From contig CAKRMH010000033.1 in NCBI GenBank assembly GCA_934364805.1, positions 1 through 12,226 of the forward strand: a stretch of DNA of 12,226 bases, in the 5' to 3' direction. Below, piece after piece: positions 1 to 7,105 of this stretch. The stretch comes from an uncultured Lachnospiraceae bacterium. Its GTDB lineage: Bacteria > Bacillota > Clostridia > Lachnospirales > Lachnospiraceae. Position 1 is the stretch's first letter. Each line of letters starts with the position of its first letter. The notes beneath the pieces were generated by a model. It did no database searches and was not told where the DNA came from. It saw nothing but the letters and a program-made list of their open reading frames with translations. The translations under genes were made by a program, and so were the position numbers.

Positions 1-310
1 TCCAGAGGATTATAAGGAAATATCCTTTGTCTGCTTAAGACCGGATGGAAGTCTGGAACTGCCAAGCACGTTAGGAATTGTTTGCAGGAAGATTGCTCAG
101 AAACTGGATGGATTTGAAGGATTTCATTTTCACCAGTTGCGACACACCTACACAAGCAACCTTCTGGCAAATGGAGCAGCACCAAAGGATGTGCAGGAAC
201 TGTTAGGGCACTCAGATGTCAGTACCACAATGAATGTCTACGCCCACTCCACGAGAAAAGCCAAACGGGAATCCGCAAAGTTACTTGATAAAGTGGCAGG
301 CAACGACTAA
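1..310 (+). CDS. Tyrosine recombinase/integrase, C-terminal part (cut by window start)
   Basis: The open frame runs from base 2 to the TAA at 308-310 and gives the last 102 residues of a phage-type tyrosine recombinase. Visible motifs are HQLRHTYTSNLL (the conserved Arg and His of box II) and ELLGHSDVSTTMNVYAH, which has the LGH motif and ends in the probable Tyr nucleophile. The basic tail (STRKAKRESAKLLDKV) is typical of the integrases of Clostridia conjugative transposons and prophages. The protein cuts and rejoins DNA at attachment sites, so it marks the edge of an integrative element that would extend to the left. Catalytic residues in this part are intact, so nothing suggests decay. Whether it belongs to an ICE or a prophage cannot be seen here. 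Confidence 0.93.
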   Translation, partial: PEDYKEISFVCLRPDGSLELPSTLGIVCRKIAQKLDGFEGFHFHQLRHTYTSNLLANGAAPKDVQELLGHSDVSTTMNVYAHSTRKAKRESAKLLDKVAGND

Positions 311-314
311 ATAA

Positions 315-422
315 AACTTTCCCTTATTTCCCTTACGATTATCTCATAAGGGCAAAAATAAGGGAAAATACATATCATTTCACTAACGGATTGGCTGGAA
401 AGCCTGTAAAATAGGGAAAGTT
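315..422. repeat. Nested inverted repeats just after the integrase; possible element end
   Basis: This gene-free stretch follows the integrase stop directly. A perfect 10-bp inverted repeat AACTTTCCCT (315-324) and AGGGAAAGTT (413-422) brackets it. Inside, TTTCCCTTATTT (318-329) pairs with AAATAAGGGAAA (356-367), and CCCTTA (330-335) pairs with TAAGGG (347-352) around an 11-nt loop. A small GGCT/AGCC hairpin lies at 393-404. Repeated sites of this kind flanking an int gene can be recombinase arm- or core-binding sites, or a transcription stop. Which one applies is inference; no second attachment site is visible in the window. Confidence 0.5.
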
Positions 423-452
423 AGAAAGATATTTCGGCAAACTTGAATTTGT

Positions 453-1109
453 CTATCCAAAATGGAATGGAATAATAACATTAAACCGGAATGCAAGAAC
501 TATACTAATTGTTCCCATTATCGCAGAACTCCTCAATCTGTCTCTCTTCAAAACAATAAATCCAATAATAAAGACTATCACTTCCAAAACAGACCATGCA
601 CTAAAATATCCGAATCCATATACAAAGCACATATTGAACAATACTGCCAAAATCAGAGCCGATAGTATAAGTGCCAGTTTGCTTTTCCCCCTTGCATACC
701 AGCAGACAAAAGACAATACTGGAGAAACAGCTGTAAAACCAAACCAAATCATCGCATAACTTCTTGGAAAAAATCCTGCAATATAGTTTGAATACAAATA
801 GTAACTTGCAACCATACCAACAAAGAATACAAAAACATTAATGCTCGCTCTTATTGCAGAATTGCTATAAATAGAAATACACAGTGCAATCAATACCCAG
901 ATTGCAAAACGTCCAAGAAAATTATGAATATCTAGTGCTCCATCTATCGCCATAATCATACCTGGAAGTTCAGCTTGACGAAAATCCAAATATTTCGAAA
1001 AAGTTCCCAAAGCTATTCCAAGGAACAATATAATTGTGGTATTTATAATTTTATTCTTAACAGGTATGGGATTTTCTGTCCCCCTTATATCATTCAAAAA
1101 CTTGTTCAT
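453..1109 (-). CDS. Polytopic membrane protein of unknown function
   Basis: A 218-aa hydrophobic protein with about six to seven membrane segments: roughly residues 20-40, 70-86, 90-110, 118-138, 145-162, 168-188 and the last 20. A soluble-looking stretch with DFRQAELPGMIMAIDGALDIHN lies between the first two. I do not recognise the family and assign no function. The start is ATG at 1109, because GGAGG (1115-1119) sits 5 nt upstream; a TTG four codons earlier lies in the binding site itself and is not credible. It lies 71 nt downstream of the carbon-nitrogen hydrolase on the same strand and may be read on its transcript. The stop at 453-455 is 143 nt from the integrase stop, in convergent orientation. 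Confidence 0.8.
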   Translation of the reverse strand: MNKFLNDIRGTENPIPVKNKIINTTIILFLGIALGTFSKYLDFRQAELPGMIMAIDGALDIHNFLGRFAIWVLIALCISIYSNSAIRASINVFVFFVGMVASYYLYSNYIAGFFPRSYAMIWFGFTAVSPVLSFVCWYARGKSKLALILSALILAVLFNMCFVYGFGYFSAWSVLEVIVFIIGFIVLKRDRLRSSAIMGTISIVLAFRFNVIIPFHFG

Positions 1110-1180
1110 AGGTACCTCCAAAATTTAAAGCTATTAAACCCTATCGATAATCTACCAATAATATTTTTCTGTCCCATCTA

Positions 1181-2035
1181 TCAAACTTCTATATGTTGAG
1201 CGATCAGCCTATATAATTCTGGTCTTCTATTTTTTAGTCCAACTATTTCACCACTTCTATACTTTCGTAACATATCTACATCTAATTCAGCCAAAAACAC
1301 ACCTTCTTCATCTCCTGTTTCACTCACAAGCATATCACGAGGCGCACCTGTCTCTGTATTATATATGACACCATCAAACAATGTTGAGTGTCCATTACAA
1401 CCACGATGTAGAGCAGGATAGTTACAAGTAGCAATCGCTAACATATTCTCATAAGCCCGACCACGCAACTGGGATAATCTGTTTATTTCCATAGGGCAGG
1501 CATTTGGAACAAGAATGAGTTCTGCTCCTTTAATCATCAAGATTCTGGCAGATTCAGGGAACTCTCTATCATAACAAATCATTGAACCGACTTTAATCAT
1601 ACCTTCTTTGGTATCAAGTTCCTCAACATAAAAGTTTTCTCCGGCATCAAGTACCCCTTCATCATCGTCCTCTCCGAAGTCACAAATATGTACCTTTGAG
1701 TAACAATATACTAGCTTTCCATGTCTATCAAATAGGCAAACTGTATTTCTAGGTTTTGGCTCATGCTTTTCCAACAGTGTTATCGCTATTGCCATATCCA
1801 GTTCTAAAGCAATCTCCGAAAATTGTTTTACATACTTACTGTCTAATGAAATGGAGTTTTGCTCCAACCATTCTTTATTGTGGGGAAAAGTATATCCACT
1901 ACTCCACATTTCTGGAAATAACGCTATATCTGCGCCATTTGCTTTTGCTTCACGACACGCTTTTATTCCCTTTTCAATATTATCTTCTATGTTTCCATCG
2001 GGAACCAATTGTAAAAATGCTATCTTCAATTTCAT
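1181..2035 (-). CDS. Carbon-nitrogen hydrolase (nitrilase superfamily)
   Basis: A 284-aa protein of the usual size for one nitrilase-superfamily domain. The Glu-Lys-Cys triad is visible: Glu42 in LFPEMW, Lys114 in YSKVH and Cys154 in MICYDREFPE. The family hydrolyses non-peptide C-N bonds (amides, carbamoyl groups) in the cytoplasm. The sequence around FGEDDDEGVLDAGE and the CYDREFPE motif is closest to the amidase branches such as N-carbamoylputrescine amidase-like enzymes, but the substrate cannot be read from sequence. The start is taken at ATG 2035, because the homologous fold begins with MKLKIAFLQL; an in-frame ATG at 2089 would add 18 residues unlike the family. A modest AGATGGG element lies upstream of 2035. 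The unknown membrane protein follows it. Confidence 0.9.
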   Translation of the reverse strand: MKLKIAFLQLVPDGNIEDNIEKGIKACREAKANGADIALFPEMWSSGYTFPHNKEWLEQNSISLDSKYVKQFSEIALELDMAIAITLLEKHEPKPRNTVCLFDRHGKLVYCYSKVHICDFGEDDDEGVLDAGENFYVEELDTKEGMIKVGSMICYDREFPESARILMIKGAELILVPNACPMEINRLSQLRGRAYENMLAIATCNYPALHRGCNGHSTLFDGVIYNTETGAPRDMLVSETGDEEGVFLAELDVDMLRKYRSGEIVGLKNRRPELYRLIAQHIEV

Positions 2036-2140
2036 ATATATTACCCATCTTTCTGCGAAAGACACCAATGCGTCATGAAACATGTACATTGGCTTCCGCT
2101 ATCTAATTTACTTTCCTTCTGATATTATTTCTTTATAAGA

Positions 2141-2170
2141 CTGACACTCTACAGAACACGTGGAGGTCAG
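2141..2170. other. Stem-loop in the divergent gap before bioB
   Basis: CTGAC (2141-2145) pairs with GTCAG (2166-2170). After a one-base bulge, CTC pairs with GAG, followed by a T.G pair and AC with GT, closing a 7-nt loop; about 11 pairs in all. There is no T tract on either side, so it is not a standard terminator. It lies in the 311-nt divergent gap (2036-2346) between the hydrolase and bioB, in the probable leader or promoter region of the hydrolase. Its role is unknown. The rest of the gap holds the biotin operator described separately. Confidence 0.35.
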
Positions 2171-2253
2171 CTGAAAAATATGGCCAACTGTGCTTTCTTT
2201 TTCAATTATACATAAAATTTGCAAATATGAGAATGCAATCCATCTTTTCTCTC

Positions 2254-2289
2254 AATTGTAAACCTTTTATTTTTGTCAGGTTGACAATT
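2254..2289 (+). promoter_or_regulatory. BirA-type biotin operator
   Basis: AATTGTAAACC (2254-2264) and GGTTGACAATT (2279-2289) form an inverted repeat with one mismatch in 11, separated by 14 nt. This matches the known Firmicutes BirA operator pattern, a TTGTAAACC/GGTTTACAA-like pair with a spacer of about 14-16 nt. The right arm contains the -35 hexamer of the bioB promoter, so binding of biotinyl-AMP-loaded BirA should block RNA polymerase. The inference is repression of bioB-bioY when biotin is plentiful, by a group II BirA with a DNA-binding domain encoded elsewhere. Confidence 0.85.
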
Positions 2290-2310
2290 GGCTTTTTTAT
2301 GTGGTAAGGT
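2281..2310 (+). promoter_or_regulatory. Promoter of the bioB-bioY operon
   Basis: A consensus -35 TTGACA (2281-2286) is followed after 18 nt by TAAGGT (2305-2310), with an extended -10 TG at 2302-2303. The first part lies inside the right arm of the BirA operator. The -35 is clear, while the -10 is a weaker match. Confidence 0.65.
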
Positions 2311-2346
2311 GTTAACCGTACAAAAAATAACAAGGAAGGTATGATT

Positions 2347-3315
2347 ATGAATTTCGATTTGATCGAAGAAGATCCCGTTCTTTCGAGAGAAGATGCGATT
2401 GCTATCTTAAATACTCCGGATGAACAGCTTGATGAGCTAATGGAACGTGCAAAGAAGTTACGCTATAAGTACAAGGGCAACCGCGTAAGTATTCATCTAC
2501 TTACAAATGCGCGCAGTGGAAACTGTTCACAGGATTGCGCCTATTGTGCACAGTCCTGCCGCTCAAAAGCAGATATCGCAAAATACAAATGGGTGGAAGA
2601 AGAAAAATTATATCAGGACAATGATTTCGTAAACGATTATCATCTGTCCAGACATTGTATTGGTCTAAGTGGTATGAAATTTACGGATGAAGAGATTGAG
2701 GAACTGGCCCGTCGTATCCGTAAGATGAAAGAACACGGAACACATCTTTGTTGTTCCATTGGTTTTTTAACAGAAAAGCAGGCAAAAATGCTTCGGGACG
2801 CAGGTCTGGACCGAATCAACCATAATTTGAACACCAGCCGCTCCAATTATCACAACATCTGCACAACACACACCTATGAACAGCGTGTGGAAAATATCCA
2901 TATGCTTCAGGGACTGGGATTTGAAATCTGCAGCGGCGGCATCATTGGTATGGGAGAAAGCAAAGAAGATGTTGTGGACATGCTCCTGGAACTTCGGGAA
3001 ATCCAGCCGGAAGCGCTTCCAATCAATTTCCTGCTGCCAATTAAGGGAACTCCGCTCGGCGATCAGGATACTTCCATGCTGACACCAGAATACTGCATGA
3101 AGGTCCTTTGCCTCGCAAGACTTCTTGTACCTAAATCCGACATCCGCTGTGCTGCTGGAAGAGAAGTTTATTTTAAAGGGGAAGAAAAGAAATTACTCAG
3201 TGTCGTTGACTCCATCTTTGCTTCTGGCTATCTGACAGAGGATGGACAGGGAATTGAAGATACTCTGAAGACGATCACAGATGCCGGATTTACCTATGAA
3301 ATTGAATCCGCATAA
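2347..3315 (+). CDS. bioB: Biotin synthase BioB (radical SAM), probable anaerobe type
   Basis: This enzyme inserts sulfur into dethiobiotin to make biotin, the last step of the pathway. The 322-aa protein carries the radical-SAM motif Cys60-x3-Cys64-x2-Cys67 (NCSQDCAYCAQ). The positions equivalent to the E. coli auxiliary-cluster ligands are present: Cys104 (RHCIGLSG), Cys136 (LCCSIG), Cys195 (EICSGG) and Arg272 (AAGRE). Additional cysteines occur at 71, 135, 172 (NICTTHTY), 250, 255 and 268. Such extra cysteines fit the recently described type II BioB of obligate anaerobes with a larger auxiliary cluster, but I cannot assign ligands from sequence. HNLNTS, with Asn in place of the E. coli Asp, is normal in Firmicutes. 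GGAAGG (2334-2339) is 7 nt from ATG 2347 but only 1 nt from ATG 2341, so 2347 is preferred. bioY follows after 31 nt. Confidence 0.95.
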   Translation: MNFDLIEEDPVLSREDAIAILNTPDEQLDELMERAKKLRYKYKGNRVSIHLLTNARSGNCSQDCAYCAQSCRSKADIAKYKWVEEEKLYQDNDFVNDYHLSRHCIGLSGMKFTDEEIEELARRIRKMKEHGTHLCCSIGFLTEKQAKMLRDAGLDRINHNLNTSRSNYHNICTTHTYEQRVENIHMLQGLGFEICSGGIIGMGESKEDVVDMLLELREIQPEALPINFLLPIKGTPLGDQDTSMLTPEYCMKVLCLARLLVPKSDIRCAAGREVYFKGEEKKLLSVVDSIFASGYLTEDGQGIEDTLKTITDAGFTYEIESA

Positions 3316-3346
3316 TATAAATTTTACAACAAAGGAGAATTTTAAC

Positions 3347-3892
3347 ATGAATCAGACACAAACTACAGACTACAAGCATGGAAAAACCTATGCCATAACG
3401 ATAACCGCATTAATGACTGCTGTTACTTGTATTCTTGCACCATTATCTATCCCAATCGGACCGGTTCCGATTTCCTTTACAAACCTGGCGATCTACCTGT
3501 CTTTGTACCTTCTTGGATGGAAAAGAGGAACGATCAGCTATCTGATCTATCTGTTGATCGGACTGATCGGTCTTCCTGTATTTTCCGGATTTACAGGCGG
3601 CCCTGCGAAACTTGCCGGTCCTACTGGCGGATATATTATTGGATTTATTGCGATGGCAGTGATTGCCGGACTGGTCATTGATCACTTCCACAAACCTTGG
3701 ATCCAGCTGATTGGTATGATCGTCGGAACAATCGTATGCTATATCTTCGGTACCGCATGGTTCTGCATTGTTGCAAAAAGTACGGTCTCCGGAGCACTCG
3801 CAATCTGCGTGTTCCCATTTATTCCGGCTGATCTCATAAAAATGGTAATTGCCATGATCATTGGACCAATGATTAAAAAAAGAATACGTTAG
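3347..3892 (+). CDS. bioY: Biotin transporter substrate-binding subunit BioY
   Basis: A 181-aa integral membrane protein with about six hydrophobic segments, the normal size for BioY, the S component of ECF-type biotin importers. The family hallmark GPTGGYIIGF is at 91-100, and the PADLIK motif near the C-terminus (Asp162, Lys165) matches the conserved acidic/basic pair of the biotin site. It binds biotin at the outer face and works alone or with shared EcfA/EcfT subunits, which are not encoded here. AAAGGAG at 3331-3337 is 9 nt before ATG 3347; an upstream in-frame ATG at 3281 lies inside bioB and is rejected. It is the second gene of the BirA-controlled operon. Only 9 nt separate its stop from the stop of the convergent permease gene, and no terminator is visible between them. 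Confidence 0.95.
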   Translation: MNQTQTTDYKHGKTYAITITALMTAVTCILAPLSIPIGPVPISFTNLAIYLSLYLLGWKRGTISYLIYLLIGLIGLPVFSGFTGGPAKLAGPTGGYIIGFIAMAVIAGLVIDHFHKPWIQLIGMIVGTIVCYIFGTAWFCIVAKSTVSGALAICVFPFIPADLIKMVIAMIIGPMIKKRIR

Positions 3893-3901
3893 TTTTTCCC
3901 A

Positions 3902-4423
3902 TTATAGCGCTCTGTGTCCCGATGCTTTGTGGCACAATATCCTATATTCAATCATCTTTTCCAGCAGAAAAAAACCACCTATGATTGCCGGAATATACAC
4001 GCCTGCATCCAACAGGCTTCCTCCCTGATGATCCGGATCTGTTAGCCGGATCAATAGGGATGCCATCTGGCCTCCAATCACTGGAATTGCAATGATTCTT
4101 GCTGCAACGATCAGTTTTGCCTTACGCAGCATTGCCAGGTCCACCGGTGTATAAATGTATTTTTCAAAAATATTGACACGTTTTCCTTTCTCCATAACAT
4201 ATGACAGGTAAACGGTTACACTCTGATACAAAATCACAGTAAAAGCAGCCAATCCACTCAGTGCAGATATATCATCCTTATTGTTTCGGAAGCCGTACAG
4301 CATAGAACTAAAAATCACAAAAATAAATCCCATATAAATTAAGACATATGTGCCACTCGTCTCATCGATCATACGCCGTTTCCAGTTTTTACACTCTATT
4401 TTCGTCAATGTTTTCAAATCCAT
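3902..4423 (-). CDS. Small ABC-type membrane subunit (last gene of operon)
   Basis: A 173-aa protein with about four membrane segments (near residues 25-45, 52-76, 99-125 and 138-158) and a basic N-terminal stretch. It has no recognisable family motif, and the role is taken from context: it directly follows an ABC ATPase gene with which it overlaps by 10 nt (ATGGATTTGA contains both its start and the upstream stop), so the two are translationally coupled and probably form one transporter. A permease with only four segments would have to dimerise. GGAGG lies a short distance before ATG 4423; the in-frame ATG at 4444 is the worse choice because it lies upstream of that site. The substrate is unknown. 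Confidence 0.75.
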   Translation of the reverse strand: MDLKTLTKIECKNWKRRMIDETSGTYVLIYMGFIFVIFSSMLYGFRNNKDDISALSGLAAFTVILYQSVTVYLSYVMEKGKRVNIFEKYIYTPVDLAMLRKAKLIVAARIIAIPVIGGQMASLLIRLTDPDHQGGSLLDAGVYIPAIIGGFFLLEKMIEYRILCHKASGHRAL

Positions 4424-5085
4424 TTCTTTCCGCCCTCCACACACTCATTCATCGAATAGATACCATTGTCCACATCTATGATATAATCTGCGATCTGCGA
4501 AAGATCCGCCTCGAGATGTGTTGCCAGCAAAATCGTCATCTCGTATTCTGCTACAAATTCCTGCATGATCTTTAAGAAATCATCCCGGAAAACAGGATCG
4601 AGATTTGCCGTAGGTTCATCCAGCAACAGCACTTTTGGTCTGTAAGCCGCTGCAAATGCCATCTGGTATCTGATCATCCCACCGGTGGAAAATTCGCCTA
4701 ATCTCTTTCCTGTCGAAAGGTGAAACTGCCTTAACCGCCGGTGGTATTCTTCACTGTCCCAGTCTGAATAAAACGGTGCATAAATCTTTTCATTTCCGTC
4801 TGCATTCTCTTCCATGAAAAATGTCCGCTCCTGCGATACGATTCCGACTATGTTTTTGATATCCCTTTTGTTCTTCACCACATCTATGCCATCAATATAG
4901 ATGTTTCCCTGCATCCGGTCATACTGACCAAGCATCATGCGAAACAGCGTCGTTTTACCTGCACCGTTGTCACCCTGTATTCCGACAATATAGCCTTCCG
5001 GAATACAAAAGCTTGCCGGTTTCATGGAAAAAACTCCTAGTTTTAACGCTGCATTTTCAATTCTGATCATACTTTTCTCCATCAT
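4414..5085 (-). CDS. ABC transporter ATP-binding protein (second of the operon)
   Basis: A 223-aa single nucleotide-binding domain. Walker A is GDNGAGKT (38-45), the Q-loop Gln is near 85 (VSQE), the signature is degenerate (FSTGG, 132-136), Walker B is LLLDEP (153-158), the D-loop follows as NLD, and the switch His is His190 (ATHLE). It should hydrolyse ATP on the inner face of the membrane to power the adjacent small permease. The type is that of the YtrB/BcrA-like exporters often found beside YtrA-family regulators, where the substrates are peptides or are unknown. Its ATG at 5085 overlaps the GntR stop as ATGA, and its own 3' end overlaps the permease start by 10 nt. Confidence 0.92.
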   Translation of the reverse strand: MMEKSMIRIENAALKLGVFSMKPASFCIPEGYIVGIQGDNGAGKTTLFRMMLGQYDRMQGNIYIDGIDVVKNKRDIKNIVGIVSQERTFFMEENADGNEKIYAPFYSDWDSEEYHRRLRQFHLSTGKRLGEFSTGGMIRYQMAFAAAYRPKVLLLDEPTANLDPVFRDDFLKIMQEFVAEYEMTILLATHLEADLSQIADYIIDVDNGIYSMNECVEGGKKWI

Positions 5086-5453
5086 TTTTCCCCCAATACA
5101 CGCACCATGTCAACGACATCCTCCAGTGTCATCCCTGCATTTTCACACTCTTTCAGAAGCTCTGACATGCGGCTTTCGATGTTCATCATCTGCTTTTCCC
5201 TGAGATGATCATTCTTCTGCTCACAAACGTAAAATCCTCTTCCCGGGACAGACTCTATGACGCCTTCTTTTTCCAGTTCTTCATATGCCCGCTTGGTCGT
5301 GATCACGCTGACTACGAGATCCTTTGCAAGCACCCGGATCGATGGCATTCCCTCACCGGCTCTTAGCTCACCACGTATCACCGCATCCCGGATCTGATTC
5401 ACGATCTGCTCATATATTGGCATGTTTACTGTTGTTGAAATTACTATTTTCAT
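5082..5453 (-). CDS. GntR-family transcriptional regulator, YtrA subfamily
   Basis: A 123-aa protein with a winged helix-turn-helix in residues 10-75: PIYEQIVNQIRDAVIRGEL, then MPSIRVLAKDL, then TTKRAYEELEKEGVIESVPGRGFYV. These are the classic GntR N-terminal features. Only about 45 residues follow, mostly helical, which is the small dimerisation tail of the YtrA subfamily rather than a ligand-binding domain. Members usually repress the ABC genes beside them. Here the gene lies in the middle of the operon, 23 nt after the first permease and overlapping the second ATPase by 4 nt. A GGTGAGG element precedes ATG 5453. The likely target is the perfect inverted repeat at 7054-7105 in the operon promoter, giving autorepression; this is inference. 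Confidence 0.93.
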   Translation of the reverse strand: MKIVISTTVNMPIYEQIVNQIRDAVIRGELRAGEGMPSIRVLAKDLVVSVITTKRAYEELEKEGVIESVPGRGFYVCEQKNDHLREKQMMNIESRMSELLKECENAGMTLEDVVDMVRVLGEK

Positions 5454-5476
5454 GTATTACCTCACCTTTGAACACG

Positions 5477-6130
5477 TTATTTCTTTTTGTTCCGATGAAC
5501 ATATTCATAATCTGCCATACAATGTATCAGCCTGTCATAATATTTCAGCCTGCAATACACCACAAGAAAAATTGAGAACACCACAAGAATTGCGATCATG
5601 ATAAGCTCGATGGTCTTCTCTGCCCCTGTTACGGTTCCAAGATCCATGCAGCCTGCAAAAATAATAATTGTAATTGCTCTTGCAAATACGATTGCAACCA
5701 TTTTGACGATATCGATCTGCCCTATAAATTTTAAAAATGCATTTGTATACAAAATACTTGTAGATAAAATAATTTCCGTCAGACACAAAACCGCATCCTC
5801 AGCGCTTCCCCCTCTGCATTTCATAAAAGTCACTGGCAGCAGGACAAGAACGATAATCCATGCATAAATAGATATAAACTTATAGGTTTGTCCCTTTTTG
5901 AGCAGTTTTTCCCTCTGATCTTCTGAATACGGCGCAATATACATATAATCCGGAAGCTTAAATAAAAATAATGCCGCTGCAAGCTCCGGGCTGTAGAAAA
6001 CCGCTATTGCCGAATTAAATAAATAGTATGTATTCTTTTCAAAATTACATAGATACACAAGCGCACTCAATGCAAAAAGAAATGAGATCACGCTACTTTT
6101 TAAGATACTTTTCTGCAACAGCTTCGGCAT
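5477..6130 (-). CDS. ABC-type membrane subunit (first pair)
   Basis: A 217-aa protein with about six hydrophobic segments (near 13-30, 38-58, 85-105, 114-135, 140-160 and 175-195) and a basic end. I see no family motif; the permease role rests on its place directly after an ABC ATPase gene and on its topology. The start overlaps the upstream ATPase gene by 38 nt. The overlap looks real, because GGAGG stands 8 nt before ATG 6130 inside the ATPase coding sequence. It probably forms the transmembrane part of the exporter energised by the upstream ATPase. The substrate is unknown. Confidence 0.78.
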   Translation of the reverse strand: MPKLLQKSILKSSVISFLFALSALVYLCNFEKNTYYLFNSAIAVFYSPELAAALFLFKLPDYMYIAPYSEDQREKLLKKGQTYKFISIYAWIIVLVLLPVTFMKCRGGSAEDAVLCLTEIILSTSILYTNAFLKFIGQIDIVKMVAIVFARAITIIIFAGCMDLGTVTGAEKTIELIMIAILVVFSIFLVVYCRLKYYDRLIHCMADYEYVHRNKKK

Positions 6131-6983
6131 TCTGCTTTCCTCCCTTCACAAAATAATACATAAATTCCCTGATATCCGGTGTATGCTTTTCCAGCGCTTC
6201 ATCCATTGGAAAACGCTTTCTGTTTGCCACCATAACACTTGTGCTGTAAGGATTTTTTTCTTTGTATACAACAGCTTCCTCTGGTATCAGAGCGCACTTG
6301 TAATCCTCACCGGACGCAATCCGGAACTGCTCACAAAGTTCATCCTTTGGCAAAGAGAAAAGCAGCTTTCCATCCTGCATATATGCAATGTAATCCGCAA
6401 TCCGGTCTAAATCCTCTGTGATATGCGATGAAATCAGTATGCTTCTTTCCCCGTCAGACACCAGCTCTGCACATATTCTCAAAAAATCTTCCCGGAAATG
6501 CTTATCCAGACCAGCCGTTGGCTCATCAAGCAAAAACAGTTTTGCATCATGAGACAATGCAAATGCAAACTGGGTCTTTGTCTTCATCCCTTTCGACAGC
6601 TTCTTATATTTCTGCTTTTTATCCAGTCCAAATTGCCTCAGGTAAAAAAGATATCTTTCCATCTCAAACCTGTAATAGAGCTGTCCATAAAATATCCCGA
6701 TCTGCTCCAGACTCATTTCTCCCTGAAAAAATCCCCCATCAAAGACGAGTCCTAACGCTTCCTTCGCTGCGGCTTCATCCTGCTTCAGATCATGCCCATC
6801 GATCACAATATTCCCAGATGCCTGATATAGGCCCATCAGAGCACGCATAAGGGTTGTCTTTCCGGCTCCATTTTCTCCAATCAGACCGCATATATATCCT
6901 TTTGGTATATGAAATGAGATATTTTCCAGATGAAATGTACGATTTTCGGATAATTGTTTGTCTAGATTCCAGACCTGTAACAT
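6093..6983 (-). CDS. ABC transporter ATP-binding protein (first gene of operon)
   Basis: A 296-aa protein: a complete nucleotide-binding domain in about residues 1-215, with Walker A GENGAGKT (36-43), signature LSKGM (129-133), Walker B LFLLDEP (149-155) followed by TAGLD, and switch His187 (SSHITED). A C-terminal extension of about 80 residues follows, as in YtrB/BcrA-like exporter ATPases. The Q-loop region reads VFDGGFF, with Asp where Gln is usual, a variation common in this branch. ATG 6983 is preceded by GAAGGAAA. It is the first gene after the operator-promoter at 7054-7110, with a leader of about 90 nt. Its 3' end overlaps the next permease by 38 nt. It is not a duplicate of the second ATPase of the operon: length and signature differ. 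Confidence 0.92.
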   Translation of the reverse strand: MLQVWNLDKQLSENRTFHLENISFHIPKGYICGLIGENGAGKTTLMRALMGLYQASGNIVIDGHDLKQDEAAAKEALGLVFDGGFFQGEMSLEQIGIFYGQLYYRFEMERYLFYLRQFGLDKKQKYKKLSKGMKTKTQFAFALSHDAKLFLLDEPTAGLDKHFREDFLRICAELVSDGERSILISSHITEDLDRIADYIAYMQDGKLLFSLPKDELCEQFRIASGEDYKCALIPEEAVVYKEKNPYSTSVMVANRKRFPMDEALEKHTPDIREFMYYFVKGGKQNAEAVAEKYLKK

Positions 6984-7053
6984 AGCTTTCCTTCTTTCAT
7001 TTATTTATGGGATACGACGGCTTTATCCTATTATTATTTTTAAGTTGTCCACA

Positions 7054-7105
7054 AAAAGTGTGCATATACTGTATATATAAACATATACAGTATATGCACA
7101 CTTTT
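7054..7105. promoter_or_regulatory. Perfect 23-bp inverted repeat; probable GntR operator
   Basis: Bases 7054-7076 and 7083-7105 are exact reverse complements (23 bp each) around a 6-nt centre, ATAAAC. The outer parts are AAAAGTGTGC and GCACACTTTT; the inner parts contain ATACTGTATAT and its complement. The repeat spans the spacer and -10 of the promoter of the five-gene ABC operon, so a dimeric regulator bound here would shut it off. The YtrA-type GntR encoded in that operon is the obvious candidate (inference). As RNA on the minus strand it also makes a long hairpin ending in five U's, so it could additionally limit read-through from the MATE gene. Confidence 0.8.

Noticed and set aside
2035..2089. 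Eighteen extra N-terminal residues for the carbon-nitrogen hydrolase
   Set aside because: The family fold starts at MKLKIAFLQ, and the extra residues have no similarity and a poor ribosome binding site.
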